From Thiovulum sp. ES (lineage in GTDB: Bacteria; Campylobacterota; Campylobacteria; Campylobacterales; Thiovulaceae), in assembly GCA_000276965.1 (NCBI GenBank), contig AKKQ01000006.1:1-60200 (forward strand): a DNA stretch of 60,200 nucleotides, given 5' to 3'. The position numbers were made by a program, and so were the translations under genes. The number at the start of each line of letters is the position of its first letter. Position 1 is the first letter of the stretch. Below the pieces are notes generated by a model. It saw only the letters and a list, made by a program, of their open reading frames with translations, was not told the DNA's origin and did no database searches. Positions 33,501 to 43,261 of this stretch are shown one piece after another.

Positions 33501-34160
33501 TTGATAAAAAAATTATTAATTTTGATTTTACCATTTTTTCTATATGCTGGTGGAACTTATTCCTTGCAACTTGGAACTTTTTTTAAGAAAGATTCCGCTG
33601 AAAAATTTTTAAAAAAAAACCAAAAAAGGATAAGAGAAAAAGAACTATTTTTGTATAAAACCGATAGAGGTCTTTGGACTGTTCGCTATTTTGTCTCAAA
33701 TAATTATAGAGATGTTTTAAGAGAGAAAAAAATTTTTCCAATCAAATCAGTTATTGTTCCAACTGATATAAAAAAAGTCAAAATGCAAAAAAAAGAGAAA
33801 GCTATGATTCTTGAAATAAGTAGAGTTGATAGCAAAAAAGAGAAAGCTATGATTCTTGAAATGCAAAAATTCAACAGCCAAATAGTTGATAGCTACACTG
33901 TTTTTGTCGAAATTCGTGATATGCTTTACACTGTACAGTATATTCAAAATAACAATCCTCTCTCCGAAAAATTCTTCAAAGATACTCTTATTGATAAAAG
34001 GTTTCTAAACTCTCTCACACTAATAAAAGATAGTTCAAAAATTGTCGTTCAACTGGAAGAGCAAAATTTAGAGAGATTTAAGGAGAGAATTCTTGAAATT
34101 CTTGAACATAATGAAAAAGTAGAGAATTTAAGAATAAGGTGGAGAAGAGTTATCCGTTAG
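33501..34160 (+). CDS. Exported SPOR-like protein
   Basis: A 219-residue protein with a signal peptide (about 1-17) and a SPOR-like N-terminal part (GTYSLQLGTFFKKDSAEKFLKK, LWTVRYF), the fold that binds denuded peptidoglycan. The middle carries a tandem duplication, KKEKAMILEI then KKEKAMILEM (33790-33863). The remainder is a second alpha/beta segment that may be another SPOR-like unit. The start is TTG 33501 with AAGGAG at 33491-33496. The exact role is unknown. Confidence 0.6.
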   Translation: MIKKLLILILPFFLYAGGTYSLQLGTFFKKDSAEKFLKKNQKRIREKELFLYKTDRGLWTVRYFVSNNYRDVLREKKIFPIKSVIVPTDIKKVKMQKKEKAMILEISRVDSKKEKAMILEMQKFNSQIVDSYTVFVEIRDMLYTVQYIQNNNPLSEKFFKDTLIDKRFLNSLTLIKDSSKIVVQLEEQNLERFKERILEILEHNEKVENLRIRWRRVIR

Positions 34161-34183
34161 TGGTCGGGGAAAACCCCTACACT

Positions 34184-36319
34184 TTAATTGACTTTAAATT
34201 TTGAAAGTTCGCTGTTTAACAAGTCTGCATTTTGATTTAAATTCATTGTCTCTTCTTCGATATTTTTTACAGACTTTGTGTTTTCTGTCGCAAGTTGAGC
34301 AATCAAACTGAGTGTATGACTCATTTCAATACTCTCATTTGAAACCTCTTTTGAACTTCCAACATTGCTAACTGCCATTGAGTTTATAGAGAGAATAAGA
34401 TCAACAATCTTTCTAATATCAATTGAGACATTTTCAGAAATATCTGAAACTTTTTCTACATTGCTAACTGAATTCTCAATATTTTCGCTGAATGTTGTTA
34501 TGTTTTCAACTATTTTTTTCATCTGTTTATTTATATTCTGTAAATTATTCTCTGTATTTTCAGCAAGTTCTCGAATTTTTTCCGCAACAACTGCAAATCC
34601 TTTACCTTTTTCTCCAGCTCTTGCCGCCTCAATTCCAGCATTTAATGCGAGTAAATCTGTTTCACTTGAAATTGAAGAGATTTCATTTACAAGAATTTTT
34701 ATATCATCTATATCTTCGACTAACTGCTTCATTCTCTCTGCGATGTTTGATTCGCTTTTCACATTTTCATGAACAAAATTATCCATACTGAAAATATTTT
34801 TTTTCATATTTTCAAGAAGAGTTCTTGCACTTAAAAGCTTGTCTTGAGTTGAAGTTAGAGAAACAATATTTAGACTTATCAATTGATTAATCCTGTTGCT
34901 TTTTTCAGAAACAGCAAGAACTTTTCCTCTCTCATCAACAATCTGTTCTTTTATTTTTAGCGAATGTTCTCTTAACTCTTTTGATATATTTATGTTTTTG
35001 TTACTGCTCTCTTTTGAGTTCTCAATAATAACTCTAACTTTTTCCAGAAAACCATTGATGTATTCACTTGCTTCGGCTACCTCATCGTTAGATTTTATTG
35101 GCAATTTTTGTGTTAAATCCCCATCACCATCAACAAGGTTTTTTGCAGTTAATGATAAATTATGAATTGGATTAACAATAAATTTTGTAATTGCAAAACG
35201 AGAAACAAAAAGAGTTAATAAAAGAATTACAGAAACAACTATCACTAGACTTAATAGAATTTCCATTGTTTTTTCTGAAAATGCAACTGTAATAATGTCT
35301 AAATTCTCCTGAACATCATCAACATAAATTCCACTTCCAACAATCCAGCCCCATTTTTTAAAACCTTCTACATATGAAATTTTTAATTCTGTATCAGATT
35401 TATTATCTCTTTTCCAATAATAATCAACAAAACCAGAACCGACTCTTTTCACAACATCGTTCATCTCTCTAAAATAGAGTTTTCCGTTTTCATCTTTCAT
35501 TCCATTGATAAATTCTCCAACAAGTTGTGGCTTGGTTGGGTGCATAATCATTTTCCCATTCTTGTCGTGAATCCAAAAATAACCGCTTCTATCTTTACCA
35601 TAACGAATCGATTCAATTGTTTTTAATGCAGTTCGCTTCATATCCTCTTCTACAGATTCAACATAAATTCCCGTTCCAATAATCCAGCCAAAAGGTTTAA
35701 AAAGGGCAACATATGAAATTTTGTCTTGCGGTTCTTCAAATCCAGGTTTGCTCCATTGATAATGAACAAAACCACTCTCACTCTCTTTTACAGTTTCAAC
35801 CATCTCAATAAATAGTTTTTTTCCGTTTGGGTCTTTGATATTTGTAATATCTCTGCCATCAAGCTGTGGCTTAATTGGATGCATAATCATTTTTGGATGA
35901 TTGTCATTTATCCAAAAGTAACCAGAATTCCCGTATCGAGAATTTCTAACAATATCTTTAAGGAGTTTTTTCATTTCATTTTTTGCAATTTTCCCATTTT
36001 TTTCTTTATAAGTTCTGTTAAGAATACTTAGGAGAATTTCGCTTTTGCTTTTCAGCTCTTTCTCAACTTCATGAATAATATTCTCTGTTGAAGATTTTTC
36101 TGCATACATTTCAATAATATCTACCGCATTTGCAACTCTAACTTGGAGTGCATCTCTTTTAGATTCCATTAATCTATCTTGAAATATATAAAATACCTCA
36201 TCTTTGATTTTTTCAAATCCAAAATATACCTGCGTAAAATAGAAAAGACTTAAAGATATTAACGAAACAGCAATTATTGTTAGTATCTTTGTAGAAATAG
36301 TTATTTTTTTGTTTTTCAC
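34184..36319 (-). CDS. Methyl-accepting chemotaxis protein with two Cache domains
   Basis: A 711-residue transducer. TM1 (about 12-32) is followed by two related sensor modules: [31 protein letters not shown], then [31 protein letters not shown]. Both are typical of tandem sCache_2-type domains that bind small organic acids. TM2, a HAMP domain ([21 protein letters not shown]) and the signalling domain follow. The hairpin tip reads [21 protein letters not shown], with Gly where Ala is usual. The ligand is unknown. Confidence 0.85.
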   Translation of the reverse strand: MKNKKITISTKILTIIAVSLISLSLFYFTQVYFGFEKIKDEVFYIFQDRLMESKRDALQVRVANAVDIIEMYAEKSSTENIIHEVEKELKSKSEILLSILNRTYKEKNGKIAKNEMKKLLKDIVRNSRYGNSGYFWINDNHPKMIMHPIKPQLDGRDITNIKDPNGKKLFIEMVETVKESESGFVHYQWSKPGFEEPQDKISYVALFKPFGWIIGTGIYVESVEEDMKRTALKTIESIRYGKDRSGYFWIHDKNGKMIMHPTKPQLVGEFINGMKDENGKLYFREMNDVVKRVGSGFVDYYWKRDNKSDTELKISYVEGFKKWGWIVGSGIYVDDVQENLDIITVAFSEKTMEILLSLVIVVSVILLLTLFVSRFAITKFIVNPIHNLSLTAKNLVDGDGDLTQKLPIKSNDEVAEASEYINGFLEKVRVIIENSKESSNKNINISKELREHSLKIKEQIVDERGKVLAVSEKSNRINQLISLNIVSLTSTQDKLLSARTLLENMKKNIFSMDNFVHENVKSESNIAERMKQLVEDIDDIKILVNEISSISSETDLLALNAGIEAARAGEKGKGFAVVAEKIRELAENTENNLQNINKQMKKIVENITTFSENIENSVSNVEKVSDISENVSIDIRKIVDLILSINSMAVSNVGSSKEVSNESIEMSHTLSLIAQLATENTKSVKNIEEETMNLNQNADLLNSELSKFKVN

Positions 36320-36408
36320 AAAATAGCCTTAAATTTTGAGATATTATAGTATTTTTTTATAAATTTATGATGTTTTTATTTTTGAAAGTTTATTTAGTAT
36401 TTTTTAAG

Positions 36409-36493
36409 TGGTGCGGACGAAAGGACTTGAACCTTCACACCGTGAGGCACCAGATCCTAAGTCTGGCGTGTCTACCAATTTCACCACGTCCGC
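36409..36493 (-). tRNA. tRNA-Leu(UAG)
   Basis: Minus-strand cloverleaf with acceptor GCGGACG / CGTCCGC, discriminator A and encoded CCA. The anticodon stem CCAGA/TCTGG holds the loop CTTAGGA, giving anticodon UAG. It has the long variable arm of tRNA-Leu (GTGCCTCACGGTGT region) and a GGTTCAAGTCC T-loop. Confidence 0.95.
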
Positions 36494-36517
36494 GAAAGAA
36501 TTATTTTGATTTTAAAG

Positions 36518-36594
<77 letters not shown>

Positions 36595-36598
36595 AAAG

Positions 36599-36675
36599 TG
36601 GCACGCCTGAGAGGAATCGAACCCCTAGCCTACGGATCCGAAGTCCGTCGCTCTATCCAGTTGAGCTACAGACGC
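36599..36675 (-). tRNA. tRNA-Arg(UCG)
   Basis: Minus-strand cloverleaf with encoded CCA and discriminator G. The anticodon stem ACGGA/TCCGT holds loop CTTCGGA, giving anticodon UCG, which reads CGA directly. This fits the very frequent CGA arginine codons seen across the window. Confidence 0.95.
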
Positions 36676-36704
36676 ACTCTTTATTAAGCTCAAAATTTTA
36701 TAAA

Positions 36705-36782
36705 TGGGGTGAATGATGGGATTCGAACCCACGGCCCCCGGAACCACAACCCGGTGCTCTAACCAACTGAGCTACACTCACC
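36705..36782 (-). tRNA. tRNA-His(GUG)
   Basis: Minus-strand cloverleaf with the extra G at position -1 (36782) opposite discriminator C, as required for tRNA-His, and encoded CCA. The anticodon loop TTGTGGT gives GUG. Confidence 0.95.
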
Positions 36783-36799
36783 AGAAAACACAAAAAAAG

Positions 36800-36877
36800 T
36801 GGTCGGGGTGAAAGGACTCGAACCTTCGGCCCCTTGGTCCCAAACCAAGTACTCTAACCATACTGAGCTACACCCCG
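36800..36877 (-). tRNA. tRNA-Pro(UGG)
   Basis: Minus-strand cloverleaf with acceptor CGGGGTG / CACCCCG, discriminator A and encoded CCA. The anticodon stem CTTGG/CCAAG holds loop TTTGGGA, giving UGG. It is the first of five tRNA genes in transcription order Pro, His, Arg, Arg, Leu, with gaps of 4 to 24 bases, so one precursor transcript is likely. Confidence 0.95.
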
Positions 36878-36969
36878 CCGATTTGTGGATGGAATTGTAA
36901 TGATTTTTTTTTTAAATGTCAAGAGTAAAAGTAGAAAATATATACAATTATAGAAAAATAAGGAGAATT

Positions 36970-37518
36970 TTGAAAAGATACGCAATTAGTGATCCAAAAT
37001 ATTTTGGCAGGTCAAAAGAGAGTTTTGAAAAAGCTTTAGAAAATCTTAAAAATTTTGACTACATTCTTTATAGGGATAAAGAGAACTTAAATTATAAAAA
37101 ATCTGCTAGAATTTTTTCGGATATTTTAAAGAAAAAAGGTGTTGAAAAATATCTGATTCATGGAGATATTTTTTTGGCTAAAGAGTTGGATGCTTTTGGG
37201 GTTCATTTGACTTCAACTCAGTTTGAAGAGATAGAGCTTTCAAAAGAGAATTCTCTTTTTACCGTAATAAGTTGCCACTCTTTTAAAGATATTGAACGAG
37301 CTAAAAAGCTGGGAGCAGATGCAGTTACATACAGCCCAATTTTCGAGACTCCAAATAAGGGAAAGTCAAAAGGTGTTGAAAAATTGAAAGAGGCTGTTAA
37401 GCTATTTCATAATATAAAAATATTTGCACTTGGCGGGATTATTTCAGGAAAAGAAGTCTCTAAGCTCGGTGATATAGAGGGTATTTACGGTTTCTCTTCA
37501 ATTAGATTTTTTCTCTAA
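36970..37518 (+). CDS. thiE: Thiamine phosphate synthase / TenI family protein
   Basis: About 182 residues, a TIM barrel of the ThiE/TenI family: YAISDPKYF at the start, YRDK, LIHGDIFLAKELDAFGVHL, the LGADAVTYSPIFETPNKG phosphate-binding stretch and FALGGI. ThiE joins the thiazole and pyrimidine halves of thiamine; TenI-like members aromatise the thiazole instead. The start is TTG 36970 after AAGGAG; an upstream in-frame ATG at 36916 has no such site and adds residues foreign to the family. Assignment between ThiE and TenI is open. Confidence 0.65.
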   Translation: MKRYAISDPKYFGRSKESFEKALENLKNFDYILYRDKENLNYKKSARIFSDILKKKGVEKYLIHGDIFLAKELDAFGVHLTSTQFEEIELSKENSLFTVISCHSFKDIERAKKLGADAVTYSPIFETPNKGKSKGVEKLKEAVKLFHNIKIFALGGIISGKEVSKLGDIEGIYGFSSIRFFL

Positions 37519-37552
37519 ATGGTTATAATTAACCAAAATTTTAGGAGGTTAG

Positions 37553-39535
37553 ATGATTTCCATCAAACAGAAGTTATATGTAGTTTTTGCCTTTACTATA
37601 CTTTGGGGGGTGATGAATGCAGTTAAAGAGTTTAACTCTATCTATGAAAAGAATGAGTATCTTGAGAAGTTAGAGACGATTACACTGTTGTCTTCAGACA
37701 TTAGTCTAGCAATGGATGAGTTACAGAAGGAACGAGGAATAAGCTCTGGATATATTAGTTCAAGAGGACAAGAGTTTGTGCAGGAGTTGTCAAAACAGAG
37801 AGAACACACGGATACTCAATTAAAAAGATTAAAATTAGCAATTGAGAGTGTTGATTTATCAATTTATCCAGAAGAGTTATCAGACAAAGTTGAGATTTTT
37901 AAAAGAGGTTTAAAGAGTCTGTATAACATTAGAAATAAAGTAGAACAAGTTGGTATATCAATTGATGAGGTTGTTAGTTTTTACACTCATTTAGATGTAT
38001 CTTTACTAAATATTATTTCAATATCATCAAAAGTGAGTGATAATGCTGTTATTTCAAAGACACTTTCAGCTTATTACAATTTTTTACAGATAAAAGAGAA
38101 CGCAGCAGTTGAAAAAGTTGTTATGAGAGCAGTTTTTAAAGATGACAAATTTACAAAAGCAAATTATAAAAGATTTGTTTCACTTGTAGCAAATCAAGAA
38201 TCTTTTATAAACTCTTTTCTAGCAATTGCGGATCAAGATTCAATTGACTTTTACAATGTTTCAATTGACACAAATCCAAATGTTTTACAAGTTAGAAAAA
38301 TCAGAGATACAGTTTTTGACAAACAAGAAAAAGGTAAATTTGGTGTTTCTATATCTGAATGGGATGAGGCGATTGATGCAAAAATTACACTTTTAAAAGA
38401 CATAGATAGTTATCTTTATGAGATGAGTGTTTATAAACTTGAGGAATTAAAAAGCCAAACAGTTGATGATGCGATTCCAAGTCTTTTAATTGATATTTCA
38501 CTTTCAATTTTTGTATCACTACTTATTTTCTTTCTTGCTAGAAATATTATTTTCTCACTCAAAGTTGGTGAAAAACAGATTCAATCACTTACATCTTCTA
38601 AAGACCTTTCTGGAGAAGTCGAAGCATATAATGATGATGAGGTCGGACACATTATTGAGAGTGTAAATAAACTTATTAATGAATTCAAATATAGTGTTGC
38701 AAAATCATCAATTATTGGGCACTCAACTTTTGATAGCAGTATGAAAATTAGAGAAAATGCTAAAAATCTTTCTGTGAATATCAACACTGAAACTGCCAGT
38801 ATTGAAGCAATTTCCGAATTAACAAATGATATTGGTGTTTCTCTTGATATTATTGAAGAGATGGCTGTTACAACAACTGAAGATTTAGCTTATACAAAAA
38901 ATGTTCTTGACAAATTATCAAAACAGTTAAATATGGTTGTTACTCTTATTCAAGAGGGTGGAGCAACTCAAAGCGATCTTCGACACAAAGTTGATTCACT
39001 TACTGAACAAGCGACAGAAATTAAAAATGTTCTTACAATTATTGGAGACATTGCAGACCAAACAAATCTTCTTGCGCTTAATGCTGCTATTGAGGCATCT
39101 CGAGCTGGTGAGCATGGTAAAGGTTTTGCGGTTGTTGCTGATGAAATCCGAAAACTTGCTGAAAGAACTCAGAAATCTCTTGCTGAAATCTCTTCTACTA
39201 CGAATATTATTACTCAAAGTATTGTTGAAATTTCTGCTGAAACAGATCAAAATGCTGAAGAGAACAAGAAAATTTCAGAAAATACTTCTGTTCTTATTGA
39301 AGATACAGTTGAATCTGGTGGAAGACTCAAGAAGACTCTTCGGGTTTCAAGACAACTTGTTTCTAAAAATACTTATGTTGCAACGAAAATTCGGGAACTT
39401 ATTGACATTATTGAAGAAGTTTCTATTCTTTCAAGAGAAAATAAACATGTTGCACAAAACTCTAGCGATGTAGCAAGTAGATTGGCTCAAGATTCTGAAA
39501 ACTTACACAAAGAATTAAACAGATTTACAATTTAA
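37553..39535 (+). CDS. Chemoreceptor with NIT sensor domain
   Basis: A 660-residue transducer. A first membrane helix is followed by a nitrate/nitrite-sensing (NIT) helical bundle (about 45-300) with the hallmark [16 protein letters not shown], then a second membrane helix (about 313-333) and the signalling domain with [30 protein letters not shown] lies just before the ATG. The next genes encode a response-regulator phosphatase and a STAS protein within a few bases, so this receptor may feed a partner-switching pathway as well as, or instead of, CheA. Motif words are at 37974 (T variant) and 38636. Confidence 0.83.
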   Translation: MISIKQKLYVVFAFTILWGVMNAVKEFNSIYEKNEYLEKLETITLLSSDISLAMDELQKERGISSGYISSRGQEFVQELSKQREHTDTQLKRLKLAIESVDLSIYPEELSDKVEIFKRGLKSLYNIRNKVEQVGISIDEVVSFYTHLDVSLLNIISISSKVSDNAVISKTLSAYYNFLQIKENAAVEKVVMRAVFKDDKFTKANYKRFVSLVANQESFINSFLAIADQDSIDFYNVSIDTNPNVLQVRKIRDTVFDKQEKGKFGVSISEWDEAIDAKITLLKDIDSYLYEMSVYKLEELKSQTVDDAIPSLLIDISLSIFVSLLIFFLARNIIFSLKVGEKQIQSLTSSKDLSGEVEAYNDDEVGHIIESVNKLINEFKYSVAKSSIIGHSTFDSSMKIRENAKNLSVNINTETASIEAISELTNDIGVSLDIIEEMAVTTTEDLAYTKNVLDKLSKQLNMVVTLIQEGGATQSDLRHKVDSLTEQATEIKNVLTIIGDIADQTNLLALNAAIEASRAGEHGKGFAVVADEIRKLAERTQKSLAEISSTTNIITQSIVEISAETDQNAEENKKISENTSVLIEDTVESGGRLKKTLRVSRQLVSKNTYVATKIRELIDIIEEVSILSRENKHVAQNSSDVASRLAQDSENLHKELNRFTI

Positions 39536-39546
39536 TAAGAGTGTAA

Positions 39547-41220
39547 ATGATAGATATAGATGAGCTAAAACGACATACTAAAACTCTAACTATCCTTTTT
39601 GCAGATGATGCTGTTGAGACCAGAGAAATGTATCACTATTTTTTCGATGGTCTTTTTAAAAGAGTCATCTCTGCCTCTGATGGCGATGAGGCTCTACAAC
39701 ACTATTTAGCTGAAGAGGATAGCATCGATCTCATTCTTACAGATCAACTCATGCCAAACATGAACGGCATTGAGATGATAAAAAAAGTTCGAGAAAGAAA
39801 CAAAAAAGTTCCAATTATTCTAGTTACAGCAACTCGAGAGCAGGGCGACCTCATCAATGCTATTAATTTAAATGTAACAAATTTTATTGAGAAGCCAATT
39901 CGATATGAAAATATCTTAACTGCTGTCGAAAACTCAATTCAAAGAGTAATTGTTGAAAATCTTATTCAAAAAACAAGAGAACAAGAATTAGAACTTCTAA
40001 AATACAAAAATGCCTACTCAAATTTCCAAGAGGGTGAAGCTTTTAAAAAGCAATTAAGCATTATTAAAAATGACATTTTCAAAAGACGAGTAAAAATCGA
40101 AGATGACCTTTTTATGATTGTTGAACACTTTTACGAGCCAAAAGATACCCTTTCTGGAGATACTTACTCAATCCACCATTTTGACAATAAGATTTTCTTC
40201 TTTATTGTTGATGCAATGGGCAAAGGTGTTTCTGCTTCTGTTTCAACTCTGATTTCCACATCTTTCATTAATTACTATTTTGAGAAAAAGCGAAATGAAT
40301 TCAGTTTTAAACAGACTCTTGATGACTACTTAAACTTTATTAAACATAGTCTGCTTGAAGATGAAATTGTCTCTGCTCTTTTTGGTGAATTAGACCTAAA
40401 AAATCTCTCCCTAAAAGTTGCCAATTTTTCAATGCCTCCTGTTCTTGCAGTTGATAAAAATAGTGAAGTGATAAAATTGGGTTCTGTTTCTCTTCCAATC
40501 ACTCCTTACAGCGATGATTTTGAAATTTCTGAAATCGATATAAGTGATATTCAAAAATTTATATTTTATAGCGATGGTTTGACTGAAAATATAACTGAAA
40601 GTGGTGTTCAATATATTGAATATGTTGCAGAAGATTTGAAAAATTCACATTCAAAAAGTCATTTTATGAAACTCTTCCGAGAAAAAGTTGAGGAGCAAGA
40701 AGATGACACAACTCTTCTATACTTTGAGAAACTTGATTTAAGAGAAAATGGTATTAAAACCGTCTCTTATCCTTCAACTCTAAATTCAGTCGATATTGCT
40801 CTCGAAGAATTTGGAATGCTTCTTGATGAAAAAAATCTTGGAATAGTTGAAAAGATGCGACTTGAATCTGGATTTACTGAACTTATTATGAATGCACACG
40901 AGCATGGGAATCTTGGAATTCTATCACCTCAAAAGCAAAAATTAATGGAGGACGGTGAATATACAGACTATCTTTTAAAGGCTGAAAAAGAGAACCCAGA
41001 CAAGAAAATTTTGATACAATACTATTCATTCAACGGATATATTGTTCTTAATATTACTGATGAGGGAGAAGGATTCGATACCAACATTTTGAAAGATTTG
41101 CTTAAAAAAGATCACAAAAGATTTCATGGTAGAGGTATTATGATGAGTAACAACGATTTCGACTTTGTTGTTTATAACGATATTGGGAACAGTGTTCTGT
41201 TCGGCAAAAAAATAAATTAA
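39547..41220 (+). CDS. Response regulator - SpoIIE/RsbU phosphatase - HATPase fusion
   Basis: A 557-residue three-domain protein. The receiver (about 12-130) has LFADD, the acceptor aspartate in DLILTDQLMP, VTA and EKP. The PP2C-type SpoIIE phosphatase (about 175-400) has KDTLSGDTYSI, FFIVDAMGKGVSAS and FIFYSDGLTE. The C-terminal HATPase of RsbW type (about 420-557) has ELIMNAHEHGNLG and DEGEGFD. It thus combines anti-sigma-type kinase and opposing phosphatase in one chain, acting on a STAS partner. That partner is almost certainly the product of the next gene (41237). GATGAGGTC at 39847 is antisense. Confidence 0.85.
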   Translation: MIDIDELKRHTKTLTILFADDAVETREMYHYFFDGLFKRVISASDGDEALQHYLAEEDSIDLILTDQLMPNMNGIEMIKKVRERNKKVPIILVTATREQGDLINAINLNVTNFIEKPIRYENILTAVENSIQRVIVENLIQKTREQELELLKYKNAYSNFQEGEAFKKQLSIIKNDIFKRRVKIEDDLFMIVEHFYEPKDTLSGDTYSIHHFDNKIFFFIVDAMGKGVSASVSTLISTSFINYYFEKKRNEFSFKQTLDDYLNFIKHSLLEDEIVSALFGELDLKNLSLKVANFSMPPVLAVDKNSEVIKLGSVSLPITPYSDDFEISEIDISDIQKFIFYSDGLTENITESGVQYIEYVAEDLKNSHSKSHFMKLFREKVEEQEDDTTLLYFEKLDLRENGIKTVSYPSTLNSVDIALEEFGMLLDEKNLGIVEKMRLESGFTELIMNAHEHGNLGILSPQKQKLMEDGEYTDYLLKAEKENPDKKILIQYYSFNGYIVLNITDEGEGFDTNILKDLLKKDHKRFHGRGIMMSNNDFDFVVYNDIGNSVLFGKKIN

Positions 41221-41236
41221 ATGAGGTAAATATTCT

Positions 41237-41527
41237 ATGAGAATTTCAAGAGAAGAGAGTTTAATTACTATCGAAGGTAATATTAAAAGTGTTTCTGACT
41301 ACACAGAAATTCAAGGAAACCTGCATTCAACAACAAATGAAGGTCATAAAACAGTAACAATCAAAATTCTTGATTCAATTTCAATTACATCTTCTGTTAT
41401 TGGGATTTTCCTAAAAGTTATCAAAAAAGATGGTATCGCACTTACTGTTGAAGTTGGAAACAAACATCTTTATGATCTTTTAAACGAACTTAATCTTCTT
41501 GCTGTCTTCAATGTTAGACAAATCTAA
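41237..41527 (+). CDS. STAS-domain anti-sigma-factor-antagonist-like protein
   Basis: A 96-residue single STAS domain: LITIEGNIKSVSDYTEIQ, then VTIKILDSISITSSVIGIFL with serine residues at the usual phosphorylation position, and DLLNELNLLAVFNVRQI. In partner switching, such proteins are phosphorylated by an RsbW-like kinase and reset by a SpoIIE phosphatase; both activities are encoded in the preceding gene 16 bases upstream. No sigma factor is nearby, so the output may be motility or another target. Confidence 0.75.
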   Translation: MRISREESLITIEGNIKSVSDYTEIQGNLHSTTNEGHKTVTIKILDSISITSSVIGIFLKVIKKDGIALTVEVGNKHLYDLLNELNLLAVFNVRQI

Positions 41528-41545
41528 GTAACTCACTTTTAACTC

Positions 41546-42610
41546 ATGGCTGCTGACGATCAAGAAAAGACGGAAGAGCCTACCCCCAAAAAAATCGAAG
41601 ATGCCCGAAAAGAGGGAAATGTTCCAAAGAGTCAAGATATTTCAGGACTTTTTACACTTTTCGTAGCATCTTTAACACTTCTCGCACTAATTGGAATTTT
41701 TCGGGATGATTTTTTTCAATTCTTTCAACATATTTTTCTCCTAAATCATGAAGATATAAATCGAGAAAATATTCTACAAATTGCATTTGAAACATTTAAA
41801 GTTTTTCTTTTAACCGCGGTAATTTTTGCCGTGCCTGTTGCAATTGCGGGTGTTCTTGGAGCGGTGGCACAATTCGGATTTATTTTCACTACAAAACCTC
41901 TAATTCCAGATCTAAAAAAGCTTGATCCGATAAAAGGTTTGGGAAATCTTTTTTCACTAAAAAAAGCGATCGAGGGTTTAAAAATCACCCTAAAATCGAT
42001 GGTAACTCTTGCGGTAGGATTTTGGCTTTTTTTTCAATTCATTCAGGAATTACCGACAGTTTCACTTTTTCCACTTTTTCAACAAATGGGCTGGTTGGCG
42101 GAGAAAGTTGTAATTATCGCTTTTACAATGATTTTTGTTACATTTGTTTTTGCAATTGCAGATTTACTAATTGTGCGAAAACAGTATTTTGACAAGTTGA
42201 AAATGAGCAAACAGGAAGTTAAAGACGAATATAAAAATCTTGAGGGAGACCCGATGATTAAGCAAAAGATTCGTCAAATCCAAATGGAGATGTCGCAAAA
42301 ACGGATGATGTCAGATATTCCAACTGCCGATGTTGTTGTAACAAATCCAACGCACTACTCTATTGCTTTGCGATATGACAAAAGCAAAGATCATGTTCCG
42401 CGAGTTGTTGCAAAAGGTGTTGATCATTTAGCATTTAAAATTCGGGAAGTTGCAAACAAACACAATATTCGGATTGTTGAAAATGTAGCTCTTGCTCGTG
42501 GTTTGTATAAAGTTGTCGAAGTCGATGAATTTATTCCAGATGAATTTTTCCAAACAGTTGCCGAGCTACTTGCTTATGTTTATCGTGAAGACAAAAAAAA
42601 TAGGAATTAA
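41546..42610 (+). CDS. flhB: Flagellar export switch protein FlhB
   Basis: A 354-residue inner-membrane protein of the flagellar type III export gate. It begins DDQEKTEEPTPKKIEDARKEGNV, has four hydrophobic helices (about 30-210) and a cytoplasmic domain with the self-cleaving NPTH motif (VVTNPTHYSIALRYD, about 265-280). The cleavage switches export from hook to filament substrates. No good ribosome binding site is visible before ATG 41546. It follows the STAS gene by 18 bases. Confidence 0.93.
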   Translation: MAADDQEKTEEPTPKKIEDARKEGNVPKSQDISGLFTLFVASLTLLALIGIFRDDFFQFFQHIFLLNHEDINRENILQIAFETFKVFLLTAVIFAVPVAIAGVLGAVAQFGFIFTTKPLIPDLKKLDPIKGLGNLFSLKKAIEGLKITLKSMVTLAVGFWLFFQFIQELPTVSLFPLFQQMGWLAEKVVIIAFTMIFVTFVFAIADLLIVRKQYFDKLKMSKQEVKDEYKNLEGDPMIKQKIRQIQMEMSQKRMMSDIPTADVVVTNPTHYSIALRYDKSKDHVPRVVAKGVDHLAFKIREVANKHNIRIVENVALARGLYKVVEVDEFIPDEFFQTVAELLAYVYREDKKNRN

Positions 42611-43261
42611 ATGGAAAAATATAATAGAAATATTCTACTTTTTGGTGATGAAAATTTTCAGAAACTTTCAAAAAAACAAGTTGTTATTTTTGGAGTTGGT
42701 GGAGTTGGTAGTTTTGCACTTGATTGTCTTTACCGAACTGGTATTACAAAAATCACAATTGTAGATTTTGATACTTATGATGAAAGTAATCGAAACCGTC
42801 AATTGTGGAGTGATAATGCAATTGGACAAAAAAAAGTCGAAACTCTCAAAAAAATATATCCAGAAATCCAAATTATTGATACGAAAATTTCACCTGAATG
42901 GGTAGAAGATTTTGACTTCTCAAACTTTGATTTGGTTTTAGATGCGATTGATGATATTCCGTCAAAAGTGGCAATTGCAAAAAAAGTTTCTGAAAAACTG
43001 ATAAGCTCGACTGGTTCAGCAAATCAAATTGATCCGACAAAAATAAGAGTGATTTCCATTTGGAAAACTGAACACGATCCACTTGCAAAAAAATTCAGAA
43101 ATGAGTTGCGGAAAAGTGGATTTAGAGGCGACTTTAAAGCAATTTGGAGTGGAGCAGAAAGAGTTGGAGAAAGAAGCGGAACTTTTGTCGGAGTTACCGC
43201 ATCTTTTGGATTAAATCTCTGCTCTGCTGGAGTTCAGTTTTTACAAAAAATTAAATTTTAA
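42611..43261 (+). CDS. tcdA: tRNA threonylcarbamoyladenosine dehydratase (E1-like)
   Basis: A 216-residue ThiF/MoeB-fold enzyme with the nucleotide loop IFGVGGVGSFALD (about 25-37), the VDFDTYDESNRNRQ stretch and DAIDDIPSK. The segment DPLAKKFRNELRKSGF is typical of TcdA/CsdL, which cyclises t6A37 of tRNA using ATP. The ATG follows the flhB stop codon directly. It converges on addA with an 11-bp overlap. Confidence 0.85.
   Translation: MEKYNRNILLFGDENFQKLSKKQVVIFGVGGVGSFALDCLYRTGITKITIVDFDTYDESNRNRQLWSDNAIGQKKVETLKKIYPEIQIIDTKISPEWVEDFDFSNFDLVLDAIDDIPSKVAIAKKVSEKLISSTGSANQIDPTKIRVISIWKTEHDPLAKKFRNELRKSGFRGDFKAIWSGAERVGERSGTFVGVTASFGLNLCSAGVQFLQKIKF

Noticed and set aside
38341-38400. Additional tag-word hits such as GATGAGGCGATT, GCGATGAGGCTC (39681 region) and GCGACGAGGTTG (60131 region)
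   Set aside because: They differ from the consensus at a core position, so they were not counted.
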